Of a stretch of 15,916 nucleotides of DNA, positions 1-8,329 are shown piece by piece. The translations under genes and the position numbers were made by a program. Under the pieces are notes generated by a model. The model ran no database searches, was not told where the DNA came from, and was given only the letters and a program-made list of their open reading frames with translations. Location of the stretch: NCBI GenBank assembly GCA_964606415.1, contig CAZSGN010000031.1:1-15916 (forward strand), read 5' to 3'. Each line of letters begins with the position of its first letter. Within the stretch, counting starts at the first letter, position 1. This DNA is from CAZSGN01 sp964606415 (lineage in GTDB: Bacteria; Bacteroidota; Bacteroidia; Bacteroidales; JBBRXJ01).

Positions 1-109
1 CACTGGCCACACACACAAGAAAATTAAAATTCAATCTTAATTAATTTACTGCGAATCTTTAGTGATTAAATTGTTGCAAAAGTAATGTTTTTTTAAGGAA
101 AACTGATCA
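1..109. other. Non-coding left edge
   Basis: This AT-rich stretch lies downstream of the outer-membrane peptidase/barrel gene, whose stop codon is at 110-112. I see no supported coding region in it and no clear hairpin terminator. The only recognisable signal is a TACTTTTG octamer on the minus strand, listed separately. The flanking gene to the left is outside the window. Confidence 0.6.
77..84 (-). promoter_or_regulatory. Possible Bacteroidota -7 box reading off the left edge
   Basis: The minus strand reads TACTTTTG, an exact match to the Bacteroidota -7 consensus TAnnTTTG and the same octamer as the one upstream of pheT. No TTG -33 element is visible at the usual distance, and the minus strand has no ATG between here and the window edge. 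It may be the promoter of a gene beyond the left edge, or a chance match. Confidence 0.3.
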
Positions 110-3100
110 TTACCATCCCCCCGGCGAAAAGACAAGTCCCCAAACTCCATGATCTAAGGAACGTTGAAAAGGAAAAGCATAATAAGGCTCAAGAACAATC
201 ATGCCAAGTAAATTAATTCTGAGTGAGGCACCGGCGCTAAAAACAGGAATCCTTTTATTGGCTTGTGGCTCCCAGGACAACGTTGCATTACTTTCCGGAG
301 TGAAGGGAAGATTATTATACCAGGCCAGACCACCATCCATAAAGAAAACCAAATCAGAATAAAAAAATTTAGAACGTATAAAAGAAAGTCTTTTGTGCCC
401 GGAAAAGGGCACCCGAAGCTCAGCATTGGCCACTAAAAACTTACTACCCACCAAATTAAAAACATTAAGACAATTACCAGTCTGGCAGGGATAATTTTCA
501 AATGAGGCCCGGTTATACCCACGAATATATTGATAATAATCATTGCCAATAAAAAGCGGATACATCAGGTTCTCGTCCCTTCCATAACGCCCATAATGCA
601 TACCGCGAAAGGCTAAAGAAACGGGTTTATAATAAAAATATTTACGGTAATCAATCAATACTCCCCAGAAATTACGCCTTCCAAAATATTTATTGATTTC
701 AAAACGATACCTGTAACCATCCATCGGTGATGTAAAACCAAAAGTTGAATTGTCCCCGACAAACGCCAGGTATGTCGGAAAAATAAAATATCCGGGCGGC
801 GCATCAATTTTTTCTTCTTTATACTTACTATAATAACTATTCTGCTCCTGCAATAGTGTTATGGAGTCAACACGAAAACTATAACGCTCAATACCTCCTC
901 CTCCTTCAAGCCGCACTTTTCGAGAAAATGGAAACTGGCTAAAAGCAGTCACTTGCTGACGAAATACACGAATTTCTTTATATGGCTGAATATAAGTATC
1001 ATTGGTCGTATCTACATAATTCTCCTCCCAATCAAAATAATAATAAGGCACATGACTGACACTTCCACCCCAGTTTAACCGGCTTTCCCTGTTTAGATAA
1101 CTAAGTGCACCGGCAAAATCATGAGGTTCCCCATTCACCATCAAGGCCGTATAAATTTGATTCCGTTTAAGCATATCACTAAAGAAAAGATTAACGCCTC
1201 CTGCCATACCAGTACCATATCGGCTATACCCAACACCAACGCCGCTATTTCCAATATGCTCCAGACGAAGCTTAGATCTATAAGGTTTATTTATCAATCC
1301 TTTACCTACATCTTCATTCTTTTCTGTCAATTGCTGCGTCACATAATCGCCTTTACTATCCTTTTGATATACAGGCACCTGTGAGGCATCCATGTTTACA
1401 TGCTCAGGATCTACAAGCGTTCTGCTAAAACTATCCAAAGGTGTTTTATAGATAGCATATTTCCCATTTTCATAAAGCGTATACACCAATAAATTGGTGT
1501 CTTTTGCCACACTAATAGCAGGAGACATGTGAGTAATACCACTAATACCCGTGACATAATTGGTTAAACGATATACGCGCTGACTATCAATTTGATACTG
1601 ATAAAGATTACGGTAACCATCAGCATTCGATAAAAACAAAAGAGATTGTCCATCCGGAGAAAAATGAGGATCAATATTATCAGCGCCGGGGAATAAATTA
1701 AAAGTTTTAATATTTTTATCTTCAATGTCATACAAACACAAACGGAATGAAGAATAATCATCTGAAGCAGGCCTGGCATCTGGTCCACGGTCAGAAATAA
1801 AAGCCACCTTTTTCCCATCAGGAGACCATTCAGGATGGAGGTCAGAAAAGGAATCATCAGTAAGCATTTCCACTTTTTCTTCCTCCAGGTGATAAATGGC
1901 AATATCCGTTTGGCCATTTACAAGGGTTGTCATTAAAATTTTCTTCCCATCCGGAGACCAACTAGGATTATTAAACGCTTCAAGTTCGGGAATATTGAGC
2001 TCTGTAGAACTTCCATCACTTATATCAACAACCATAAAGCGATTTTTTCCTTTAATAAAAGTAGTTAAAATAAATTTTTTATTATCCGGCGACCATGATC
2101 CCGTGCTGCCGAGGTAATTATATTCGTCAACATAAGACTTTTTAAGCGAGGTTGAAATGGTTTTTATTACCTCTTCAGTTGCAATATCAGCAAGAAAAAA
2201 ATCAAGAGAGATGACTTTTCGATCGGACATAAAAGTAATGCGTTTTCCATCCGGGCTAATAGCAGGTGAAATATTGATCCGTCCGGAATTTTCAGGTGTA
2301 AACAAAGGGTCTCCCACAATTTCAGCCGAGGCAGAATCAATAAACGGCTGATAATAATCTTTAAGCGCTTCTTCCCATGCACTGGAGATAGAATCGGCTT
2401 CCAGCCCGGTAATTTTTTTAAGTGCTTTTTTATAGCCCCATTGTGCTGTACTCTGAAGCAATGGCTGGACAATTTTATCACCCCATACACCAGTCATGTA
2501 GCACCAAAAAGCATGTCCATAACGATAAGGGAAATATTCATTCATTTTCCGGGTCATATCTTTAAAGGTCGGGATATCATCCTGCTGGACTGCATCCCTC
2601 ATCCACATGGCAGAATGAGCATCCACCTTTCCAACACTAAGATATTCAGCCATTCCCTCAATCATCCACAAAGGCACATTACGAATATCATTTAACATTA
2701 AGCTATCATGCATTTTAACCAGTCGATATTGAAACACATGGACCATTTCATGCCCCAGTACATGCGAAGTTTCCCTGTTGGATTCCAGATAAGGCATCAC
2801 CACTCTGTTACCTAATCCTTCCGTAAAACCGCTGGTTCCTGTACCAATAATACCTCCAATAACAGTTGTTTGCTGAAAATCAGCATGATTATTATAAAGA
2901 ATAATCGGATTTTTTTCTTTAATGGTATCCTTAAAAACCCGGAGATGCCTTTGATACCACCGCTCTGCTTCATGCGCAAAATGAACGATATTCTGGCTGT
3001 CTTTAAGGTAATGATATATTTGAAAATGAGGTGTCTCCAGTATCTCAAAATCATAATCTTCGTATTGAACCTGATTTTTCCCAAAATACTGTCCATTTGC

Positions 3101-3154
3101 ATGAATGCTACCTGCGAACAACACCAACAAACATGTCATTTTAATCACACTCAT
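110..3154 (-). CDS. Outer-membrane protein: gluzincin peptidase + TolB-like propeller + C-terminal beta-barrel
   Basis: This gene encodes 1014 residues with three visible parts. After an N-terminal signal peptide (about 1-20) comes a Peptidase_MA-like domain (about 35-270). It has a gluzincin zinc motif HEMVH at 135-139 and a second motif WMIEGMAEY at 163-171, where E166 would be the third zinc ligand, so the active site looks intact. Residues about 290-600 hold repeated SPDGK units (299-303, 400-404, 444-448, 499-502, and degenerate copies at 355 and 544), typical of PD40/TolB-like propellers. Residues from about 625 to the end are rich in alternating aromatic and polar strands like an Omp85/surface-antigen barrel, and the chain ends in Trp, as barrel proteins often do. 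The start is the ATG at 3154, placed by the AGGAGG at 3159-3164; an in-frame TTG at 3157 is too close to that site. It lies 41 bases after the sensor kinase and has no -7 box of its own, so it is probably cotranscribed. The physiological substrate is unknown. Confidence 0.88.
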   Translation of the reverse strand: MSVIKMTCLLVLFAGSIHANGQYFGKNQVQYEDYDFEILETPHFQIYHYLKDSQNIVHFAHEAERWYQRHLRVFKDTIKEKNPIILYNNHADFQQTTVIGGIIGTGTSGFTEGLGNRVVMPYLESNRETSHVLGHEMVHVFQYRLVKMHDSLMLNDIRNVPLWMIEGMAEYLSVGKVDAHSAMWMRDAVQQDDIPTFKDMTRKMNEYFPYRYGHAFWCYMTGVWGDKIVQPLLQSTAQWGYKKALKKITGLEADSISSAWEEALKDYYQPFIDSASAEIVGDPLFTPENSGRINISPAISPDGKRITFMSDRKVISLDFFLADIATEEVIKTISTSLKKSYVDEYNYLGSTGSWSPDNKKFILTTFIKGKNRFMVVDISDGSSTELNIPELEAFNNPSWSPDGKKILMTTLVNGQTDIAIYHLEEEKVEMLTDDSFSDLHPEWSPDGKKVAFISDRGPDARPASDDYSSFRLCLYDIEDKNIKTFNLFPGADNIDPHFSPDGQSLLFLSNADGYRNLYQYQIDSQRVYRLTNYVTGISGITHMSPAISVAKDTNLLVYTLYENGKYAIYKTPLDSFSRTLVDPEHVNMDASQVPVYQKDSKGDYVTQQLTEKNEDVGKGLINKPYRSKLRLEHIGNSGVGVGYSRYGTGMAGGVNLFFSDMLKRNQIYTALMVNGEPHDFAGALSYLNRESRLNWGGSVSHVPYYYFDWEENYVDTTNDTYIQPYKEIRVFRQQVTAFSQFPFSRKVRLEGGGGIERYSFRVDSITLLQEQNSYYSKYKEEKIDAPPGYFIFPTYLAFVGDNSTFGFTSPMDGYRYRFEINKYFGRRNFWGVLIDYRKYFYYKPVSLAFRGMHYGRYGRDENLMYPLFIGNDYYQYIRGYNRASFENYPCQTGNCLNVFNLVGSKFLVANAELRVPFSGHKRLSFIRSKFFYSDLVFFMDGGLAWYNNLPFTPESNATLSWEPQANKRIPVFSAGASLRINLLGMIVLEPYYAFPFQRSLDHGVWGLVFSPGGW

Positions 3155-3158
3155 CAAA

Positions 3159-3164
3159 CCTCCT
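3159..3164 (-). promoter_or_regulatory. Strong Shine-Dalgarno for the peptidase/barrel gene
   Basis: The minus strand reads AGGAGG, then four bases (TTTG), then ATG at 3154-3152. This is the strongest canonical ribosome-binding site in the window, where most starts lack one. It rules out the TTG at 3157, which would leave a single-base spacer. Confidence 0.75.
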
Positions 3165-3195
3165 GATAATGATTCAGATTAACATACGTTAAAAT

Positions 3196-6100
3196 TTAAT
3201 TTATATTGTCAACATTGAAATCCGGGAGTGTAAAAACAAAACGAGTCCCTTTGCCACTTTCCGATTCAACATCAATATTGCCACCCATTAACTCCACCAA
3301 TTTCTTAGATATTGCCAGGCCAAGACCTGTTCCCGCCACATTATAATCAAAGCGACTTTCAAAATGACTAAACCGTTCAAATATAAACGCCAAATTTTCT
3401 TTCTGAATTCCTATGCCTGTATCAGAAACATAGAACTCCAAAGTAGTGAGGTTTTTAAAAATATAACCAAACTTAATCTGTCCCTCTTCAGTAAATTTTA
3501 TTGCATTATTTACAAGGTTAGATAAAATCTGCTTTAACCGGTAAGGATCAGTCAATATTTCAAATTGATCCTCATCAACAGCTTTTTCTATCTGAAAATC
3601 AATTTGTTGCTTATCCATTTTAACCAACTGATTTGAAAAATAAAGATATAATTCATCCATTATCACGTTCAAGTCACAGCGTGTAGGATTAATCTTAATT
3701 TGGCCGGCTTCAATCTTTGCCGTATCAATAATATCATCAATTAGATTAAGTAAATTTTCTCCATTTGTCCTGATGTAATCAATATATCCCTTCCGTTCTT
3801 CTTCTGATATTTCCGGATCAATCAGAAGATCTGAAAAACCAATAATGGCATTCATAGGCGTTCTTATCTCATGAGACATATTTGCCAGGAAAGCTGTTTT
3901 AAGCGAATCCGCTTCTTCGGCTTTCTTTTTGGCATCTTTAAGCAAAAGCTCTGCCTCTTTCTGTTCGGTAACTTCCCGGGAAATACCAACAATGCCTTTT
4001 ATTTTACCATTTTGATCTTTAAAAGGAACTTTAACAACCGAAAACCACTGCACCGACCCATCATCATATTCTTTTTTCTCCAGGTTATTAATAATAGGAA
4101 TATCAGATTTTAATAATTTTTGTTCATCATTATATTGCTTCCTGGCTATATCAGTCGCCACATAGTCAAAATCTGACTTTCCCTGGGCCTCTATTGGCTC
4201 GATCAAACCTAATTCTTCAGCCTTTGCCTGATTTATCCTGATAAACCGGGAATTAACATCCTTGAAAAAAATCTTATCCGGTATGGCATCCATCAAGGTC
4301 TGAAGAAGATTAAGTTCCTGGGTGAGTTTATTTTCTTTTTCCGAAAATTTAGCCTCTCGCAATTTGATGAAAATTACAATCATCAATATAATAATAATAC
4401 CAGCAAAAAAGTAAAACCAGATTCGTTGCCAAAAAGGAGGATCAATAATAACATCAACCGTTTTCACATCATAATTCCAGGCACCATCACTATTCGCTGT
4501 TTTTAGCTGAAATTGATATTCCCCCGGATCAATATTTGTATAGGAAACAACACGTTTATCTCCTTTAACCGAAACCCAGTCTTCCTGGAAAGGATATAAC
4601 CGATAGAGATACCTGTTTTGGGAAGGATTAGAATAATGGAGTGCAGCAAACTCAAAAGAAAAAGAACGGATTTTAGCATTCAGATGAACTTGTTCAGCAA
4701 CAGCAATCTCTTTTTGCAGGGGTTGCACGCCATAATAAGATTTCCCGACCTGCACATCCTTATCATAAATATTAAAGCTTGTTAATACCGTTTTAGGCTT
4801 AATAGTATCTTTAGCCATTTGTCCAGGGAAAAAAGCATTTAGGCCATTAATCCCTCCAAAATATAAGCGTCCGGAAGCTCCTTTATGACAGGCCCCCCTG
4901 ATAAACTGATTGCTTTGTAAGCCGTCCTGAAAAGTATAATTAATAAATGTCTTTGTTTCCGGTTGAAAAGAAGCCAGTCCATTAGCCGTGCTAATCCAAA
5001 GCATACCCTGGCCATCTTCCAGAATACCAAACACATTATTATCAGGCAAACCATTTTTAACCGTAAAATGCTCAAAAGCATCTTTATTCCGGTTAAAATA
5101 ATTCAATCCGCCTCCTAAAGTTCCTATCCATAAACGTTTTTGGCTATCTTCAAAAATCACTTTAACACTCTCACTGCTTAACCCCGAAGAATTTACAGAT
5201 GCGGCTCTGTATCTGGTAAACTTCTCAGAGCCAGGCCTTAGTGCGTTTAACCCTTCGGATGTTGCTATCCATAAGGTATTATCACGCGTTTGATAGACAG
5301 ACCAAACCCTATTATTACTCAGGGAACGCTCATCTTCCTTCTCATGTGTATACCACTTTATTTGCTTTTCTGCTGGCCCCAGTTTATTATCGACATCAAG
5401 ACGAACGAGCCCTCCTAAAGTACTTAACCAAAACACCCCCCGGTGATCCTGGAAAATATCCCAAATGGTTGAAGTCAGGCTAACCCCATTTAATTTAAAA
5501 AGATGATGATGGCTCAGATATTGCAACTGATCCAGTTCATCTCCCGGCACTTTTAATAATCCTGCTGTAGTGGCTATCCAAATTCTTTTTTGTTCATCTT
5601 CATAGAGTGAAGTAATATTATTAAAAACATACTCATATTTGCTGTTTTCCCTGGCCGAATAATTAAAAAATTGTTGATTTTCATTTACATCCACTATTCT
5701 TTCCAGTCCTTTATCAAGCGTCCCCAGTAAAACGTCCCCATTGTCCCTTTCATAAACAGCATTCACTACATTAGAAGATAAACTATTTTTTTCATTCGTT
5801 TTTTGATGAATATGCCCAAACTGATTTTGGTTTTTATCATATTTTACCAATCCATAATAATCCATTCCCCACCACAAAACTCCGGAGTGATCCTGGAAGA
5901 AAGAACGGATGCCTTGTTTATCCTGTTTGGTTACAAAATTTAACTTTTTAAAATGATCGTCGCCCGGAAATTTTGCAAACAATCCTTCCTGTAAATAACC
6001 AACATAAATAACACCCTCCTGATCTTCACCAATGGTTTTTACCCAATTACTTTTTATTTTCCCCTTATATTGATTATAATAAATCTTATTAACAAAACCG

Positions 6101-6879
6101 TTATTCTCTTCCAGCTCCTGAAGACAATTAAGCCCGTCAATAGTCCCCGCCCAAATACGGCCTTCCCGGTCTTCATGCAAACTGCGGATACTATTTGCCG
6201 ACAAAGTAACCTCCGTTCCTTCCATCAGGAAAATCTCTTCCATTTTACGATCCTGGTCAAATAAAAACAAGCCCTTGTTTTTTGTCCCAACCCATAACCG
6301 GTTCTTTGAATCGACCAACAAAGAGCTTACACTTTGAAGATCATCATGAAATAATGGATTATCCGGCTTCATCTGTGTAAACCTGAATGTTTTTGTATTT
6401 AAGATATTCAATCCACCCTCATCGGTGCCAATAAAAAGCATACTATCCTGATCGGCTGCAAGACAAGTAACCAAATTATCAGATAATGAAAATTCATTAT
6501 CCTGCTGATGAAAAGATTTAAATTGATCCTTTGCCCGATCAAAAAGATTTAAACCCTGATCCGTTCCGATCCAAAGACGGCCTTGCGAATCGACAAAGAG
6601 AGAACGGATAATATTATTAGAAATAGCGCCGGGTTTATGGTCGTGGGACTTATATTTTTTAAAGTGCAACCCGTCAAATCGATTCAGTCCATTATGGGTT
6701 CCTATCCACATAAAACCCTGTTGATCCTGAACCACATCAGTAACTGTATTATTGGACAATCCATCATCAATGGAATAACGATCCACATCCAAATAATGTG
6801 CATGGAGATTAAATAAATCAATCCCAAAAAATAAAGTTAAACAAGCAAACAAACAAATGATATTATTCATAAATTTCAT
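3196..6879 (-). CDS. Periplasmic-propeller sensor histidine kinase (Reg_prop / Y_Y_Y / PAS / HisKA / HATPase)
   Basis: This is a 1227-residue inner-membrane histidine kinase. An N-terminal signal or anchor (1-28) precedes 14 blade motifs of the W-I-G-T type (near residues 58, 102, 148, 195, 242, 291, 335, 383, 433, 483, 536, 583, 627 and 672), which fits two seven-bladed Reg_prop propellers. A Y_Y_Y domain follows (about 735-812), then one transmembrane helix (about 818-840), a short linker and a PAS domain (about 862-975). The HisKA domain has the phosphoacceptor H1003 in MSHEIRTPMN. The ATPase has its N box at 1121-1130 (NLVNNAIKFT), DTGIGI at 1153-1158 and GTGLGLAI at 1183-1190. The sensor half resembles Bacteroides hybrid two-component systems, but the protein stops after the ATPase: there is no receiver and no AraC-type DNA-binding domain, and no response regulator gene is in view. 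It has its own -7 box and is followed by the peptidase/barrel gene 41 bases on. An alternative start, Met4 (6870), would remove the basic residue of the signal sequence. The ligand is unknown. Confidence 0.95.
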   Translation of the reverse strand: MKFMNNIICLFACLTLFFGIDLFNLHAHYLDVDRYSIDDGLSNNTVTDVVQDQQGFMWIGTHNGLNRFDGLHFKKYKSHDHKPGAISNNIIRSLFVDSQGRLWIGTDQGLNLFDRAKDQFKSFHQQDNEFSLSDNLVTCLAADQDSMLFIGTDEGGLNILNTKTFRFTQMKPDNPLFHDDLQSVSSLLVDSKNRLWVGTKNKGLFLFDQDRKMEEIFLMEGTEVTLSANSIRSLHEDREGRIWAGTIDGLNCLQELEENNGFVNKIYYNQYKGKIKSNWVKTIGEDQEGVIYVGYLQEGLFAKFPGDDHFKKLNFVTKQDKQGIRSFFQDHSGVLWWGMDYYGLVKYDKNQNQFGHIHQKTNEKNSLSSNVVNAVYERDNGDVLLGTLDKGLERIVDVNENQQFFNYSARENSKYEYVFNNITSLYEDEQKRIWIATTAGLLKVPGDELDQLQYLSHHHLFKLNGVSLTSTIWDIFQDHRGVFWLSTLGGLVRLDVDNKLGPAEKQIKWYTHEKEDERSLSNNRVWSVYQTRDNTLWIATSEGLNALRPGSEKFTRYRAASVNSSGLSSESVKVIFEDSQKRLWIGTLGGGLNYFNRNKDAFEHFTVKNGLPDNNVFGILEDGQGMLWISTANGLASFQPETKTFINYTFQDGLQSNQFIRGACHKGASGRLYFGGINGLNAFFPGQMAKDTIKPKTVLTSFNIYDKDVQVGKSYYGVQPLQKEIAVAEQVHLNAKIRSFSFEFAALHYSNPSQNRYLYRLYPFQEDWVSVKGDKRVVSYTNIDPGEYQFQLKTANSDGAWNYDVKTVDVIIDPPFWQRIWFYFFAGIIIILMIVIFIKLREAKFSEKENKLTQELNLLQTLMDAIPDKIFFKDVNSRFIRINQAKAEELGLIEPIEAQGKSDFDYVATDIARKQYNDEQKLLKSDIPIINNLEKKEYDDGSVQWFSVVKVPFKDQNGKIKGIVGISREVTEQKEAELLLKDAKKKAEEADSLKTAFLANMSHEIRTPMNAIIGFSDLLIDPEISEEERKGYIDYIRTNGENLLNLIDDIIDTAKIEAGQIKINPTRCDLNVIMDELYLYFSNQLVKMDKQQIDFQIEKAVDEDQFEILTDPYRLKQILSNLVNNAIKFTEEGQIKFGYIFKNLTTLEFYVSDTGIGIQKENLAFIFERFSHFESRFDYNVAGTGLGLAISKKLVELMGGNIDVESESGKGTRFVFTLPDFNVDNIN

Positions 6880-6889
6880 GTCTCTGATA

Positions 6890-6897
6890 CAAAAATA
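6890..6897 (-). promoter_or_regulatory. -7 box of the sensor kinase promoter
   Basis: The minus strand reads TATTTTTG, matching TAnnTTTG, and ends 10 bases before the ATG at 6879. No TTG -33 element is visible 17-20 bases further upstream. Transcription from it would begin about 4-7 bases before the first ATG, giving almost no leader. It lies in the 67-base gap after the prenyltransferase gene, so the kinase probably starts a separate transcript. Confidence 0.5.
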
Positions 6898-6946
6898 CGA
6901 ACTCTAAACTGATTATCTGTCAGGTACATGATTAAAAATTAGCTTT

Positions 6947-7798
6947 TTATAACCACAACTCAATAATTGTAAACAAAGCATAAAACATAGCAGCCACCCC
7001 ATTGGTTGAAAAAAAAGCCAAATTGAGGCGGGATAAGTCATATGGTTTCACCATAAAATGCTGAAAAACCAGTAAGCCAATAAATATTACTGCTCCCGCC
7101 CAATAAATCCATTCTAATTCAAGAATCAAACCAAAAGAAAATACAAACCCGGCAGAGACTACATGCAATAACCATGAAATAACCAAAGCTTTTCCCCGTC
7201 CCATTTTCACAGGAATAGACTTAAGATTTTCCTGCTTATCAAAATCATCATCCTGTAAAGCATAAATAATATCAAAACCGCTAACCCAAAAAAACACTAC
7301 GCCGGACAACAGAAGAGGAGGCAGGACAAACTGCCCGGTAACCGACAGGTACGCTCCTACAGGAGCCAAAGAAAGGCCCATGCCAAGAACAAAATGGCAT
7401 AATACAGTAAATTTTTTAGAAAAACTATACCCGAGAATAATCAACAGCGCAAGCGGAGAAAGTAAAAAAACAAGCTCATTGATAAACCAGGTAAGCCCAA
7501 TAAAAAGAATACTATTAATAATTACAAATTGCAAAGCCGAACCGGGCTTAATAACGCCTGCAGGTAATTCACGAAAAGCGGTCCTGGGGTTCCGCGAATC
7601 AATATGCCGGTCGACATAACGATTAAAAGCCATTGCCGCGTTACGGGCAAGAACCATGCATAACACAACAAATAGCAGTATTTTCCAGTTAAACGCCTGT
7701 TCAGGAGCCCTCACAGCCAAAAAATACCCCACCAAAGCAAAAGGCAGGGCGAAAATTGTATGGCTAAACTTAACTAATGAAAGGTAATTCTTAAACAT
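6947..7798 (-). CDS. UbiA-family polyprenyltransferase (UbiA-like / MqnP-like)
   Basis: This is a 283-residue polytopic membrane protein of the UbiA superfamily, which transfers a polyprenyl chain to an aromatic acceptor in quinone synthesis. Both aspartate-rich motifs are present: NRYVDRHID at 59-67, followed by NPRTAFRELPAG, and DIIYALQDDDFD at 176-187. These bind the prenyl diphosphate through magnesium. The exact form of these motifs is that of the 4-hydroxybenzoate-prenyltransferase-like subfamily found in organisms with the futalosine route to menaquinone (MqnP), rather than MenA. The acceptor (4-hydroxybenzoate or 1,4-dihydroxy-6-naphthoate) cannot be settled here, because no other men, mqn or ubi gene is in the window. 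About eight or nine hydrophobic helices are visible. The gene starts 12 bases after the macro-domain gene and probably ends the pheT operon. Confidence 0.9.
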   Translation of the reverse strand: MFKNYLSLVKFSHTIFALPFALVGYFLAVRAPEQAFNWKILLFVVLCMVLARNAAMAFNRYVDRHIDSRNPRTAFRELPAGVIKPGSALQFVIINSILFIGLTWFINELVFLLSPLALLIILGYSFSKKFTVLCHFVLGMGLSLAPVGAYLSVTGQFVLPPLLLSGVVFFWVSGFDIIYALQDDDFDKQENLKSIPVKMGRGKALVISWLLHVVSAGFVFSFGLILELEWIYWAGAVIFIGLLVFQHFMVKPYDLSRLNLAFFSTNGVAAMFYALFTIIELWL

Positions 7799-7810
7799 AA
7801 CATGATAATA

Positions 7811-8323
7811 CTAAGCATTGGCTAACTTAGCGCGATATATATTCTCATTCTCCTGATCGAATAGGACAAAAACAACTTTTTCGGGCAAATCATGTCCTTT
7901 TAAAAAATTGCTAACTTCTTCAATGGCAATTTCCGCAGCGCTTTCTTTTGGGAACCTGTAAACACCAGTACTGATAGCAGGAAAAGCAATGGATTGAATC
8001 CCTTTTGAAGAAGCTAATTGCAAACTACTTTGATAACAAGATCTCAGCAAATCACTTTCACCATACTGTCCACCATGCCAAACAGGCCCTACGGTGTGTA
8101 TGATCCACCGTGCATTAAGCTGATAGCCTTTTGTGATTTTAGCCTGACCTGTCGGGCAACCATTCAATTGTTTACATTCTTCTAATAATTGAGAGCCAGC
8201 TGCCCGATGAATAGCACCATCCACTCCACCACCTCCCAACAATGATTTATTAGCTGCATTCACAATTGCCTCGGTATCCTGTGCAGTAATATCTCCTTTA
8301 ATAAACTGAATACGCTGTTCCAT
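7811..8323 (-). CDS. Macro-domain protein, O-acetyl-ADP-ribose deacetylase / ADP-ribosylhydrolase (YmdB/MacroD-like)
   Basis: A single macro domain fills the 170 residues. The ADP-ribose pocket is visible as GDITAQDTEAIVNAAN (10-25), the glycine-rich loop LLGGGGVDGAIHRAAG (28-43) and the phosphate loop PAISTGVYRFP (115-125). N25 and D35 match the residues important for hydrolysis in YmdB/MacroD-type enzymes, so it is probably active on O-acetyl-ADP-ribose or on mono-ADP-ribosylated aspartate or glutamate. No signal peptide is seen, so it is cytoplasmic. I chose the ATG at 8323; a TTG two codons upstream (8329) is possible but would abut the pheT stop. Six bases separate the ATG from the pheT stop codon, which suggests translational coupling. 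Nothing nearby (no ADP-ribosyltransferase) points to a dedicated partner. Confidence 0.92.
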   Translation of the reverse strand: MEQRIQFIKGDITAQDTEAIVNAANKSLLGGGGVDGAIHRAAGSQLLEECKQLNGCPTGQAKITKGYQLNARWIIHTVGPVWHGGQYGESDLLRSCYQSSLQLASSKGIQSIAFPAISTGVYRFPKESAAEIAIEEVSNFLKGHDLPEKVVFVLFDQENENIYRAKLANA

Positions 8324-8329
8324 AAACAA

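Noticed and set aside
3196..6879. Kinase as a full hybrid two-component regulator with frameshifted C-terminal domains
   Set aside because: The sequence after the stop at 3196 is a 41-base gap followed by the ribosome site and signal peptide of the next gene. There is no room for, or trace of, receiver or helix-turn-helix domains.
6934..6948. AAAAA...TTTTT inverted repeat at the end of the prenyltransferase gene as a terminator
   Set aside because: The stem is five A-T pairs only, with a five-base loop, and it overlaps the stop codon. It has no GC core, so I do not call a terminator.
7811..8323. Macro-domain gene as a DarG-like antitoxin
   Set aside because: There is no DarT-type ADP-ribosyltransferase next to it. 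Its neighbours are pheT and a prenyltransferase, and the protein is a lone macro domain without the DarG C-terminal extension.
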